Shown here one piece after another: positions 37,414-46,435 of a stretch of 64,000 bases of DNA. How positions within the stretch are numbered: position 1 is the stretch's first letter; every line of letters starts with the position of its first letter. The notes beneath the pieces were generated by a model. It was not told the DNA's origin. It saw only the letters and a program-made list of their open reading frames with translations, and searched no databases. The DNA comes from Leptospira fletcheri (GTDB taxonomy: Bacteria; Spirochaetota; Leptospiria; Leptospirales; Leptospiraceae): assembly GCF_004769195.1 (NCBI RefSeq), contig NZ_RQET01000004.1, positions 806,001-870,000 on the forward strand, written 5' to 3'. Both the position numbers and the translations under genes were made by a program.

Positions 37414-38736
37414 ATGAAAACGAAAGAAACGTTGGAAAAGGGTTTGGGTCCTTGGCTGCTCTGGGGATTGGGGGTCGGTTATGTCATCTCCGGAATGTAC
37501 TTCGGCTGGAATCTAGGGTTGCCGGTCGGGGGAACCTTGGGTCTGGGAATCGCCGTCTGCATCGTCATCGTTCTCTACGCGACTTTTACTTTTAGTTACG
37601 CGGAGCTGGCCTGTATGATTCCGAAAGCCGGCGGGGCTTTCGATTATGCCAGGGAGGCGTACGGCAATCGTTGGGGGTACCTGATCGGGATGGGGCAGTG
37701 GATCGAATTTTTATTCGCTCCTCCGGCGATCGCTTCCGCGATCGGAGCTTATTTCTCCTTTTTCTTTCCGTGGATGTCTCCCATTTGGATGGCGGTCCTA
37801 GCGTATCTTCTTTTCACCGCTTTAAATATCTTGGGCGTGAAGACAGCGGCCAGTTTCGAATTCGCAATCACTCTTTGTGCGGTGGGAGAGCTGCTTCTTT
37901 TTTGCTTTCTTACCTTGCCTCATTTTTCCTGGCCTAAGTTTTCGCAGGACCCTCTTCCGAACGGATGGATGGGAATTTTTGCCTCATTGCCGTTCGCAAT
38001 TTGGTTCTTTTTAGCGATAGAAGGAGTGGCGAACGTGGCGGAGGAAGCTAGAAATCCTCAGAGAAATATACTGATCGGCTTCGGCTCCGCTTTAGCTACA
38101 TTAGTTTTTCTTTGTATTCTTACCTATTTTTCCTCGATCGGAGTGGACGGTTGGCGGACTGTCGTATACGCCGATGTGAGCGGCGCGACTTCGGACTCGC
38201 CTTTGCCGCTTGCTTTGCGAAAAGTGTACGGCGAAGAAAGTTGGTTCTTTCATCTGCTTGTAACGATCGGTTTGTTCGGACTCGTGGCTTCCTTTCACGG
38301 AATCATTTTGGCAGGAGGCAGGGCGACTCTGGAATTCGGCAGAGCCGGTTTTTTGCCGGAAATCCTTTCCAAAATCCATCCTAGATTTAAGACGCCTGCC
38401 TATGCGCTCATAGGAAATTCCTGTCTGGGAATTCTGGCCCTGTTTACCGGAAGGACTTCCGATTTGATTGTCATCTCCGCGTTCGGTGCCGTGGTTCTTT
38501 ATGCGGGTTCGATGATCAGCTTTTTACTTTTGAGAAAATTCCGTCCCGCAGCGAAGCGCCCTTTTTCGGTTCCGGGAGGAATGTTGATGCCGATCATTGC
38601 TCTGTTTCTTTCGGTTTTGATTTTGGCCGTAATGATTTGGCAGCATCCTAGAATCTTCGGAGTTTTTCTCCTAATTCTACTTAGCGGCGGGTTTTGGGCG
38701 CGAAAAGTTCTGTTCCCATCCTCCGTTTCGCATTAG
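37414..38736 (+). CDS. APC-family permease, likely ethanolamine importer
   Basis: A 440-residue polytopic protein with about twelve membrane segments. GYVISGMYFGWNLGLPVGG and CMIPKAGGAFDYAREAYGN match the first helices of amino acid-polyamine-organocation carriers; the latter motif is that of the ethanolamine permease branch. The ethanolamine assignment depends on the immediately following eutB and eutC genes. The start is ATG 37414, behind AAGGGAAG; an upstream ATG at 37369 in the same frame has no site. The first gene of the permease-eutB-eutC unit; the short leader contains GCAAAAA...TTTTTGC, a weak hairpin. Confidence 0.82.
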   Translation: MKTKETLEKGLGPWLLWGLGVGYVISGMYFGWNLGLPVGGTLGLGIAVCIVIVLYATFTFSYAELACMIPKAGGAFDYAREAYGNRWGYLIGMGQWIEFLFAPPAIASAIGAYFSFFFPWMSPIWMAVLAYLLFTALNILGVKTAASFEFAITLCAVGELLLFCFLTLPHFSWPKFSQDPLPNGWMGIFASLPFAIWFFLAIEGVANVAEEARNPQRNILIGFGSALATLVFLCILTYFSSIGVDGWRTVVYADVSGATSDSPLPLALRKVYGEESWFFHLLVTIGLFGLVASFHGIILAGGRATLEFGRAGFLPEILSKIHPRFKTPAYALIGNSCLGILALFTGRTSDLIVISAFGAVVLYAGSMISFLLLRKFRPAAKRPFSVPGGMLMPIIALFLSVLILAVMIWQHPRIFGVFLLILLSGGFWARKVLFPSSVSH

Positions 38737-38745
38737 GATCGGTCC

Positions 38746-40137
38746 ATGGCTTACAAAACCGTATTAGGACCTAGGACGTATCTATTTTCCGATCTCAAGG
38801 ATCTTCTCGCCAAGGCCAGTCCTTTACGTTCCGGAGACGATTTGGCCGGAATCTCCGCCCGTAGCCAGGAGGAAAGGGTGGCCGCCCAGATGGCCCTATC
38901 CGAATTGTATCTCTCGGAGTTCCTAAACACGGAATTGATTCCGGCCGAGATCGACGAAATAAGTCGTCTGATCCTGGAAAGACACGACAAGGAAGCCTTC
39001 GGTAAAATCTCTCATCTGACCGTCGGAGGATTCCGGGATTATCTTTTGAAGGAGTCCACGGATACTCGGACTCTTTCGGATCTGATTTGGGGGATCACTC
39101 CGGAAATGGCGGCCGCAGTATCCAAGCTAATGTCCAATCAGGATCTAATCCTGGTCGCGAAAAAATGCAACGTTATATCAAAATTTCGGAATACTCTTGG
39201 AATGCCGGGAAGACTTTCCGTGAGACTTCAACCCAACCATCCTACGGACGATCCGAGAGGAGTGGCGGCGAGTATTTTGGACGGGTTATTGTTGGGAAGC
39301 GGGGACGCAGTAATCGGAATCAATCCGGCGACCGATAACGTTCCGACTGTGATCGCCTTGCTGGAGATGTTGGATTCCATTATCCGTAGGGGTTCGATCC
39401 CGACCCAGTCCTGTGTACTTTGTCATATCACCACTTCTATGGAAGTCATGAAGAGAAAGGCTCCTTTAGATCTGGTATTCCAATCCATAGGCGGGACGGA
39501 GGCTTTAAATAAAAGTTTCGGAGTGGATCTCTCTCTGATTCGGGAAGCATACGAAATGGCTTTGGAGCTACGACGAGGAACCGTAGGACAAAATCTCATG
39601 TATTTCGAGACGGGGCAAGGGAGCGCTTTGTCCGCGGGGGCTCATCATGGCGCGGACCAACAAACATTGGAAGTGCGAGCCTACGCGGTCGCAAGGGAAT
39701 TTTCTCCTTTGCTCGTAAATACGGTTGTGGGATTTATCGGGCCAGAATATTTGTTTAACGGAAAGCAGATTCTTAGAGCCGGTCTGGAAGATCATTTCTG
39801 CGGGAAGCTTTTGGGATTGCCTATGGGTGTGGATATTTGTTATACGAACCACGCGGACGCCGACCAAGACGACATGGACACTCTTCTCACTTTGCTGGGT
39901 GTCGCAGGTTGCAATTATATCATGGGCGTTCCGGGTGCGGACGATATCATGCTTTCCTACCAGAGTACTTCGTTTCATGATGCGTTGTATTTGCGACAGG
40001 TTTTGGGATTGAGGCCCGCCCCCGAATTCGAATCTTGGTTGCTCTCCCATGGAATCTTTTCTCCGGAAACTGGGCTTCTGCCGAAAGCGGAAAACGGGTT
40101 TCGTTTGTTGGAAGGAATTTTGAACGGAAAGGACTGA
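38746..40137 (+). CDS. eutB: Ethanolamine ammonia-lyase large subunit
   Basis: The 463-residue catalytic subunit of the B12-dependent lyase that converts ethanolamine to acetaldehyde and ammonia. The sequence contains the EutB-characteristic GDAVIGINPATDNVPTV, GQGSALSAGAHHGADQQTLE, the FIGPEYLFNGKQI segment and MGVDICYTNHADADQDDMD, with active-site Glu/Asp residues in the barrel. The length equals that of the E. coli enzyme. It begins nine bases after the permease gene and ends three bases before eutC. No EutA reactivase, EutT, microcompartment or aldehyde dehydrogenase genes are seen in the window. Confidence 0.96.
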   Translation: MAYKTVLGPRTYLFSDLKDLLAKASPLRSGDDLAGISARSQEERVAAQMALSELYLSEFLNTELIPAEIDEISRLILERHDKEAFGKISHLTVGGFRDYLLKESTDTRTLSDLIWGITPEMAAAVSKLMSNQDLILVAKKCNVISKFRNTLGMPGRLSVRLQPNHPTDDPRGVAASILDGLLLGSGDAVIGINPATDNVPTVIALLEMLDSIIRRGSIPTQSCVLCHITTSMEVMKRKAPLDLVFQSIGGTEALNKSFGVDLSLIREAYEMALELRRGTVGQNLMYFETGQGSALSAGAHHGADQQTLEVRAYAVAREFSPLLVNTVVGFIGPEYLFNGKQILRAGLEDHFCGKLLGLPMGVDICYTNHADADQDDMDTLLTLLGVAGCNYIMGVPGADDIMLSYQSTSFHDALYLRQVLGLRPAPEFESWLLSHGIFSPETGLLPKAENGFRLLEGILNGKD

Positions 40138-40140
40138 TCG

Positions 40141-40911
40141 ATGACTTCTTTGGAAGAATGGAAAAAAATGACTTCCGCGAGAATCGGACTGAATCGTGTC
40201 GGCGGTTCCCTTTCCACTCAGGATCTGCTTCGGTTCAGATTGGACCACGCGAGGGCCAAAGATGCGGTTTTGCTGGAACCGAAATTCGGCGAGCTGCTGA
40301 CGAATTTGGACAAGTTGGGAAAGAGGTACGGAATCGAGGCGGTCCCCGCGGAAAGTCTGGCTCAGAACCGTCTCGAATACCTCCTTCGACCGGATTTGGG
40401 CCGCAGTTTGTCGGAAGGCTCGCAGGGAGAGCTGGCGGCAAGGGCGGGGGAATACGATCTAGCCATCGTAGGAATCGACGGACTTTCCGCGAAGGCGACA
40501 GATTCCAATTTGGTTCCCTTTCTGAATGTTCTCCTTTCCGGACTGGAATCTCTTCGTCTGAAATTGGCGCCCCTCGTATTGGCTCGTTTCGGCAGAGTGG
40601 CTCTGGGAGACGAAATCGCTCGGACCTTAGGAGCGGCAACGGTGATCGTGTTGATCGGAGAAAGGCCCGGGCTTTCCTCTGCCGATAGTTTAGGGATGTA
40701 TCTTACGTACGACCCGAAAGTCGGTACCACCGATGAAGCGCGGAATTGCGTCTCCAATATCCGCCCGCTCGGATTCGATTTGGAGTCCGCTGCTGCGAAA
40801 ACGAAGTATCTTTTAAAGGAATCCTTACTCCGTAAACTTTCGGGGGTACGATTGAAGGACGAAATGGATCCGAGTTTTTTACAAAAACCTAGATCGGAAA
40901 CATTGGAATAG
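40141..40911 (+). CDS. eutC: Ethanolamine ammonia-lyase small subunit
   Basis: A 256-residue EutC, the subunit that completes the cobalamin-binding site. The family start ARIGLNRVGGSLSTQDLLRF and RLDHARAKDAVLLEP are clear, as are GIDGLSAKATDSNLVPFL, VALGDEIARTLGA, ERPGLSSADSLGMYLTYDP and NCVSNIRP. It is slightly shorter than the E. coli protein, mostly by a short N-terminus. It is separated from eutB by three bases and thus likely coupled. A 16-base near-palindrome (40913-40928) follows, without a T-run. Confidence 0.94.
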   Translation: MTSLEEWKKMTSARIGLNRVGGSLSTQDLLRFRLDHARAKDAVLLEPKFGELLTNLDKLGKRYGIEAVPAESLAQNRLEYLLRPDLGRSLSEGSQGELAARAGEYDLAIVGIDGLSAKATDSNLVPFLNVLLSGLESLRLKLAPLVLARFGRVALGDEIARTLGAATVIVLIGERPGLSSADSLGMYLTYDPKVGTTDEARNCVSNIRPLGFDLESAAAKTKYLLKESLLRKLSGVRLKDEMDPSFLQKPRSETLE

Positions 40912-40982
40912 AGGCGAAGGCCTCCGCCGGGTTTCTCTTCGCTTATCAGGATTGGATCGGTTTCTTTTCGGTCTAAAGAAAT

Positions 40983-43013
40983 ATGCCCGGATTTAGGATT
41001 TTCTCCCTTCTTCTTTTTCATTCGATCGTCGGACTCTTTCCGGCGGCCGGAGATGTCTTTGCCCGATCCGTATCAGAATATCAGGGAAAGCATTCCCGTA
41101 TCGAATTGCAGGTAATCTCTCTTTCCTCCGAATCCGTCCGATTCATGGTATATCTGGCTCCGGAAGAAGGTTGGCATATTTATTGGAAAAATCCGGGAGA
41201 TTCCGGAACCAGTTTGAGGACCGACTGGAAAACAGAATCGCCGTTAAAGATCGAAGATTGGGAATGGCCCGTACCGAAACGCATCCAATACGGAGACCTG
41301 ACGAATTTCGGTTACGATTTTCCGGTTACCCTTTTTGCAGGAGCAAAGCCGCTAGAAACGAAGATGGCATCCTCGGCGTTTCCTATCCGTGCCGAATTCC
41401 GCTGGCTGGTTTGCAAGGAGGAATGTCTTCCGGAATCAGCCGTTCTGGTACTGGATTCGATCGGCGAAAAACCCGTGTTTGCAAACCGATTTCAGGAACG
41501 TGCTTATGCCTCGAGTCTTGCCGGTTTGCCTCTATCAGAAAATCCGAACATAACGGTTTCCTTTCGTAAAAAAGGGGAGAACTCCTTTTTGTTCCGGATC
41601 GAAGGAGAAAATCTTCCGCAGGATTTCGATTTTTTCCCGGAGGATGCGTCCGTCCTTTCCCATGCAAAGCCTTTTCTTTTGGAATCCTCAGATGAAAAAA
41701 TCGAATTCGAAATTCAGAAATCCGAATATTCTTCCAAGGATCCGGATTCGATTCGAGGGGTACTGAAACTCGGAAATTCGAATCACCGGGTACTTGTCCG
41801 TTCCGGGGCAGGCAGTTTTTTCCTACAGGCTTTGTTCTTCGCTTTTTTAGGAGGTCTCCTTCTCAATTTGATGCCTTGCGTGTTTCCGGTGCTTTTTTTG
41901 AAGGCATTTGAGCTTTCTAAAATTCCGGACCGAAGAGCCTTATTCTTGGAATCTTTCTTTTATTTTCTCGGAGTCCTTGTCTTTTTTTGGATCCTGTACT
42001 TCGCTTTTCTATTTCTTAAGACAGGCGGGGAAAGTCTAGGTTGGGGATACCAACTGCAAAATCCATCCTTCGTTTTTCTTTTGATCGCGATTTTTTTCTA
42101 TCTCGGATTACAGATGTTAGGCGTGGCCGAATTCGGGATCTCCGTTTCCGGGTCGACTGCGCGATTGGCCGACAAAAGTGGAATCGCGGGCTCTTTTTTT
42201 TCGGGAGCTTTGACCGTATTCGTCGCTACTCCCTGTACCGCTCCGTTTATGGGCTCTGCCCTTGCCTACGCACTTTCGGAAGGAATTGCAAACGGAATGA
42301 CGGTGTTTGCGTTCTTGGCTTTGGGGACGGCTCTTCCCGTTCTTGCAATCAGGAACGTTCCGGGTCTTGCCGGAATTCTTCCCAAGCCCGGACCTTGGAT
42401 GCGGACGTTTCGGGAATTTCTTGCGTTTCCATTATTTCTTACCTCGATCTGGCTCTTCTGGGTGCTTGGAGCATTGGCGGATCGTAATTCGTCTTCGATC
42501 GTTTTGGTTTGGATCGTTCTTTCTCTTTTTTTACTTTGGGTTTCCAAAAGAACGGAATCGGCCTTGCTGAATAAAGCGATCTTGTTGTTAGCGTTCGTCT
42601 CCTTGTTCGGTACGGCGTATTATTTGAGGAAGTCTCCTTCCCGTCCTACTGTCTCCGTTTCGCCGGAACATTTTCCACAGGAAGAATTTTCGAAGCAAAG
42701 ATTGGATTCTAGTTTGAAGCAAGGATCGGGGGTCTTTTTGTATTTTACCGCAGATTGGTGTATCACCTGTAAATTCAACGAGCGAACGGTTTTGGATTCG
42801 GATGACGTTTCGGTTTTTTTTAAATCCAAAAACATAAAGGTTTTAAAAGCGGATTGGACCAATGAAGACTCCGAAATCACGAAGGCATTGGATTCTTACG
42901 GTAGGAACAGCGTTCCGTTCTATGTTTATTACCCGCCCGGAAAATCAGACCGACCTAAATTTCTTCCGACCTTACTCAATAAGGAATTATTGTTGAAAAC
43001 TTTGAAGGAGTAG
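40983..43013 (+). CDS. dsbD: DsbD-like cytoplasmic-to-periplasmic thiol:disulfide reductase
   Basis: A 676-residue protein in three parts. A signal peptide leads to a periplasmic N-terminal domain with a Cys pair in LVCKEECLPES. A membrane domain of eight or so segments carries Cys in LNLMPCVFPVLFLK and VATPCTAPFMG, which shuttle electrons across the membrane. A C-terminal thioredoxin domain has WCITC. DsbD carries reducing power from cytoplasmic thioredoxin to periplasmic disulfide-containing proteins and cytochrome assembly. The N-terminal domain is of the longer ScsB/DUF-type and not the short DsbD-alpha; the partner is unknown. Confidence 0.85.
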   Translation: MPGFRIFSLLLFHSIVGLFPAAGDVFARSVSEYQGKHSRIELQVISLSSESVRFMVYLAPEEGWHIYWKNPGDSGTSLRTDWKTESPLKIEDWEWPVPKRIQYGDLTNFGYDFPVTLFAGAKPLETKMASSAFPIRAEFRWLVCKEECLPESAVLVLDSIGEKPVFANRFQERAYASSLAGLPLSENPNITVSFRKKGENSFLFRIEGENLPQDFDFFPEDASVLSHAKPFLLESSDEKIEFEIQKSEYSSKDPDSIRGVLKLGNSNHRVLVRSGAGSFFLQALFFAFLGGLLLNLMPCVFPVLFLKAFELSKIPDRRALFLESFFYFLGVLVFFWILYFAFLFLKTGGESLGWGYQLQNPSFVFLLIAIFFYLGLQMLGVAEFGISVSGSTARLADKSGIAGSFFSGALTVFVATPCTAPFMGSALAYALSEGIANGMTVFAFLALGTALPVLAIRNVPGLAGILPKPGPWMRTFREFLAFPLFLTSIWLFWVLGALADRNSSSIVLVWIVLSLFLLWVSKRTESALLNKAILLLAFVSLFGTAYYLRKSPSRPTVSVSPEHFPQEEFSKQRLDSSLKQGSGVFLYFTADWCITCKFNERTVLDSDDVSVFFKSKNIKVLKADWTNEDSEITKALDSYGRNSVPFYVYYPPGKSDRPKFLPTLLNKELLLKTLKE

Positions 43014-43075
43014 GACGTCTTATCTTTCTCGACCTCTCCTAAGCGGTCTTTCCGATTCGGACAGCGGAGCAAAAG

Positions 43076-43747
43076 ATGCAAAGTAAATTCACGAACAAAA
43101 CGATCGCGATCACCGCGATTGCCGGCGCACTATTCCTATTTGTGGGAACCTATCTACATCCGATGCACGCGGACCCGAATGATGCATTGGCCGCATTTAC
43201 GGAATACGCGGAGGATCACCATTGGGTGGCGAGCCATTTTATCCAACTTCTAGGAGCAGCCTTAATGGTCATCTCTCTCGTTCTCCTGAATTCGGTGTTG
43301 TCGGAGCCGGCCGCGAGAGTGTTCGGTCAGATCGGTTCCATCGGAGCGGTTGCCGTACTCGCGTTGACGGGGGCGTTACAAGCCGTGGACGGAGTTGCCT
43401 TGAAGTCCATGGTCAACGCCTGGGCTTCTGCTGCCGAACCGGATAAGGCCGTCTTGTTCTATTCCGCATTCGGAGTTCGACAGATCGAGATAGGTTTGGC
43501 TAGCGTATCCGGTCTGATCACCGGAGTTACCGTATTTACGATCGGCTTCGCTTTATTGCTGGATTCCTCCTTTCCGAGATGGTCTGGAGTCCTAGGCATT
43601 TTAGCCGGGATTCCTACGACTGTAGCCGGAGTTATCATCGGTTATACCGGATTTTCAGAGTTGTCCATGATGGTGAATATGCCGGCGAGCGTCTTATTGC
43701 TACTCTGGATGATCGGTCTAGGCGTATTCAGCTGGAGAAGGTCTTAA
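43076..43747 (+). CDS. Integral membrane protein, DUF4386-like
   Basis: A 223-residue protein with six membrane segments (first ITAIAGALFLFVGTYL; last SVLLLLWMIGLGVFSW). The pattern matches small hypothetical membrane proteins of the DUF4386 type, which have no known function. The segment HPMHADPNDALAAFTEYAED between helices 1 and 2 is the only polar part of note. The ATG at 43076 is used. It lies 62 bases after dsbD on the same strand and could be in its transcription unit. Its end is 20 bases from a convergent gene. Confidence 0.65.
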   Translation: MQSKFTNKTIAITAIAGALFLFVGTYLHPMHADPNDALAAFTEYAEDHHWVASHFIQLLGAALMVISLVLLNSVLSEPAARVFGQIGSIGAVAVLALTGALQAVDGVALKSMVNAWASAAEPDKAVLFYSAFGVRQIEIGLASVSGLITGVTVFTIGFALLLDSSFPRWSGVLGILAGIPTTVAGVIIGYTGFSELSMMVNMPASVLLLLWMIGLGVFSWRRS

Positions 43748-43767
43748 ATACGCCTAACGATTCTCTT

Positions 43768-45027
43768 TCAGGGCGAGCTTTTGGGCTCCTTCATTTCTCG
43801 CGTAGGCTTTGTCCTGACGGAATCCTCGATTCCGGATAATTTCTGGGAGATTCCGACCATTTCCTTATCGATAACCGCGCGGCAATTCCGGAGATCTCCT
43901 CCTCGCACATTCGATAGAGAGACCGCTTCGGCCAGGGACTTCGTCTTTTCGGAAAGAAGCGCCTTTAATTCCGTCGTTTGGGTGGAGCAACCTGCGTAAT
44001 CCGCGGTTTTTGCGTTGAAGGCCGCAGTGATATCCATTAGATTTTTTTTAAGTTCTGAAGTCGATTTAGCGGATTCCTGGATTCTTCCCTCACAGGCGCC
44101 CAATTCCGTCGCTTTCGTTTGGATCTGCAAACTCAATTCCGTGTGATTTTTTCTGGAACTCGCCAAATCGACGCCGCAAGAATTCGCTTTCGTGGTCCAG
44201 GAAGCCAGCTCTGCCGTTCTGGATTGCAGATCCGTGCTCAGAGAGGCGGCGGTTTTTTGTTTTTCTTCTAATTTTTGTGCCGTGTCGTTTAACTTCGTAG
44301 AGCATTCGGACAGACTATGGGTCCTGGCCAACAATTCGGAGTTCAGATCTCCGTACTCCTTTTTTCTATCCTGGGTTTCCTGGACGGACTGGGCCAATTT
44401 CCCTTGTGTTTCCTTAAGCGAGGCTGTTAAGGATAGGGATTCTTTTCTCAATTTTTCGATTTCGGCTTCTAGTTCCCCGACTTTTTTATGGGATAGCTCG
44501 ATGTATTGTTGGTAGTTGGTGAGAAGCAGGGCAGTATCTCCTCGGATTTCCCCGGTTTGGGTTAGGTATTCGTCCTCCAAGATCTTGATCTTGGAGTCTA
44601 GATTATTCTTATCTAGGTTGGCAAGCGCTTGATTCACGTAGTCGGTGCTCATGGAGAGTAGGATATTCACGGTCAGCACCATCACGCCGATCTTCCCGAC
44701 CTTGGTGACTACGCGTTTTCCCGTGCTATCGTCCTTTTCATGGAAATCATGGATGGTGGCGAAAACTCCGTAGATGAAAGCGAACAGAGTAGTGAGTTCC
44801 CTGAAAATGGTGAGAATGTCGTCCACGGAAAGATAGGCGGACAAAACGATAAGAATGAAACCGCAACCTAACAGTATGTAGGAGGTAACCGCGGGCCAAG
44901 TGATGAAGAATCTTTTGCTTCTCTTTTCCTTGTAGCCGGTATAAAGATAAAAAGCGATGGGAATCGAAAATAGAATAAAGAAAAGATGCGGTAATCTTCT
45001 TACGAATAACTCTATGTTGTCCTGCAT
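43768..45027 (-). CDS. Four-helix membrane protein with long cysteine-phased coiled coil
   Basis: A 419-residue protein. Four membrane segments lie at about 12-30, 44-66, 76-92 and 113-128, with the basic loop YKEKRSKRF between the first two. Residues 138-405 form an almost unbroken coiled coil. Counting heptads, the hydrophobic residue at position a is followed by core position d, where Cys residues 242, 284, 312, 347 and 382 all fall: spacings are 42, 28, 35 and 35, all multiples of seven. By the positive-inside rule the coil is periplasmic, where the cysteines could be oxidised. No family is recognised; the role may be a spacer or a scaffold. A good AAGGAC site precedes the ATG. Confidence 0.75.
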   Translation of the reverse strand: MQDNIELFVRRLPHLFFILFSIPIAFYLYTGYKEKRSKRFFITWPAVTSYILLGCGFILIVLSAYLSVDDILTIFRELTTLFAFIYGVFATIHDFHEKDDSTGKRVVTKVGKIGVMVLTVNILLSMSTDYVNQALANLDKNNLDSKIKILEDEYLTQTGEIRGDTALLLTNYQQYIELSHKKVGELEAEIEKLRKESLSLTASLKETQGKLAQSVQETQDRKKEYGDLNSELLARTHSLSECSTKLNDTAQKLEEKQKTAASLSTDLQSRTAELASWTTKANSCGVDLASSRKNHTELSLQIQTKATELGACEGRIQESAKSTSELKKNLMDITAAFNAKTADYAGCSTQTTELKALLSEKTKSLAEAVSLSNVRGGDLRNCRAVIDKEMVGISQKLSGIEDSVRTKPTREMKEPKSSP

Positions 45028-45240
45028 GTTCCGTCCTTTGGGATTCCGCCGGAGATATCCTTCGATACGATTCTGTTTTACTCCGAGGATTTAGGCCAGA
45101 ATGACGTCTTTTTAAAAACCCTGCAATGAATATTGAATTCCAGCAAGACGAACCGGGGAAAATGTTTCGGCTAGCGAACAGAACTCGTTTCGATCGGGTC
45201 TAATTTCGAGCGTTTAGTTGATTGAAAAGGTGGATCGAAA

Positions 45241-45840
45241 ATGAAACGTGCACTTTCGCTTTTTTCGATACTTGCGATTTTGATTTCTTCCTTGTGGGCG
45301 ATGAAACCGGGGGATCCTGCTCCGGATTTTTCGGAAAAAGACATAGATGGCAAATTGAGAAGCTTAACCGAATTCAAAGGAAAATTCGTAATTCTGGAAT
45401 GGCATAACCAGGGATGTCCTTTCGTTCGCAAACATTACAATTCCGGAAATATGCAAAAATTACAGAAAGAGATCACATCCAAAGGTGTGGTTTGGCTGAG
45501 CGTGATTTCTTCCGCACCGGGAAAACAGGGCTACGTGACTGCGGAGCAAGAAAAGGAATACCTGAAAAAATCCAGAGCTTTCCCCACTTCCGTTCTTTTG
45601 GATCCGGATGGAAGCATGGGAAGAGCCTACGGCGCAAAGACAACTCCCCAGATGGTGCTGATATCTCCCCAGGGTAAGATCCTTTATAGCGGCGCTATAG
45701 ACGATAAACCTACGACGGATGCGGAAGACATTCCGGGGGCTAAAAATTACGTTCTCGATGCCGTCGGCGAAGTTCTTGCCGGTAAGGCGGTTTCGGTTCC
45801 TGCGTCTCAACCGTACGGTTGTTCGGTTAAATACGAATAG
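45241..45840 (+). CDS. Secreted thioredoxin-fold (AhpC/TSA-like) protein
   Basis: A 199-residue protein with a signal peptide (cleavage near LWAM). It has the redoxin core: GDPAPDFSEKDIDGKLRSL, KFVILEWHNQGCPFVRKHY with the single Cys of the peroxidatic/thioredoxin site, and GRAYGAKTTPQMVLISPQGK with the cis-Pro. The second Cys is near the C-terminus (PYGCSVKY), unlike the CxxC of thioredoxins. Such periplasmic proteins are peroxidases or thiol reductants; DsbD-like and coiled-coil Cys proteins are encoded close by. It is followed by a perfect 13-base hairpin. Confidence 0.82.
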   Translation: MKRALSLFSILAILISSLWAMKPGDPAPDFSEKDIDGKLRSLTEFKGKFVILEWHNQGCPFVRKHYNSGNMQKLQKEITSKGVVWLSVISSAPGKQGYVTAEQEKEYLKKSRAFPTSVLLDPDGSMGRAYGAKTTPQMVLISPQGKILYSGAIDDKPTTDAEDIPGAKNYVLDAVGEVLAGKAVSVPASQPYGCSVKYE

Positions 45841-45848
45841 TTCTCTCC

Positions 45849-45888
45849 GATTTCGTTTAGCATCGAGGGTTCTCCGCTAAACGAAATC
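45849..45888 (+). terminator. Perfect 13-base hairpin after the thioredoxin-fold gene
   Basis: GATTTCGTTTAGC (45849-45861) pairs exactly with 45876-45888 across a 14-base loop. It starts nine bases after the stop. No T-run follows, matching the hairpins after ssb and the sigma module. Confidence 0.65.
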
Positions 45889-45909
45889 CTCAGGATTCGA
45901 GTGTCCGAA

Positions 45910-46335
45910 TCATTTACGGAGGAGGAACCAGCCCAAAAATACGCCTACTGCTTCGGTAAACATGCTTATGTATATGTATTCGTTTCCCGGGCCGTCGAAT
46001 ACGATCGTAATCAACCTACCTAGAAACAGGCCGGCCGCAGTCAAAAGGGAAAGCTGAATCGCGGCGATCCTGGCCGTAGGCCGTAACATTCCCGACAGGA
46101 TCAGGATTCCTATACCCAAGCAAAGTCCTCCGTACATAGCGCGAAAATCCGCCAACGCTGCGGTCGATCGGAAAGAGATCCCGATCATCTCCGCTAGGGG
46201 ATTGGGTTGAACCAGAAATCCGACCGCAAAACCGAAATACACCGCTAAATTCATGAGTAGATAGGCGCTACGTAAGAAATCGAAATACTTGGATCCCGAT
46301 TTTGCCTTTTCAGATTCAAGAATGTGTGTCTGCAT
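45910..46335 (-). CDS. Membrane protein, DUF4345-like
   Basis: A 141-residue protein with four membrane segments (YLLMNLAVYFGFAVGFLVQP first, FTEAVGVFLGWFLLR last) and the DUF4345-like pattern ADFRAMYGGLCLGIGILIL. Function unknown. A strong GGAAGGGT site lies eight bases before its ATG. The AraC-type regulator gene 100 bases upstream on the same strand may control it. Confidence 0.65.
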   Translation of the reverse strand: MQTHILESEKAKSGSKYFDFLRSAYLLMNLAVYFGFAVGFLVQPNPLAEMIGISFRSTAALADFRAMYGGLCLGIGILILSGMLRPTARIAAIQLSLLTAAGLFLGRLITIVFDGPGNEYIYISMFTEAVGVFLGWFLLRK

Positions 46336-46435
46336 TTTTATACCCTTCCTTTAGGATCGATAAGAGGAATTGTATCGGATCGGAAAGGGAAAGTCGCCGG
46401 AAGTTATAACGGCTCTTCTTTTTTTTGACCGGAGT

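Noticed and set aside
40913..40928. Near-palindrome GGCGAAGGCCTCCGCC after eutC as a terminator
   Set aside because: Two mismatches, no loop and no T-run; not enough to call.
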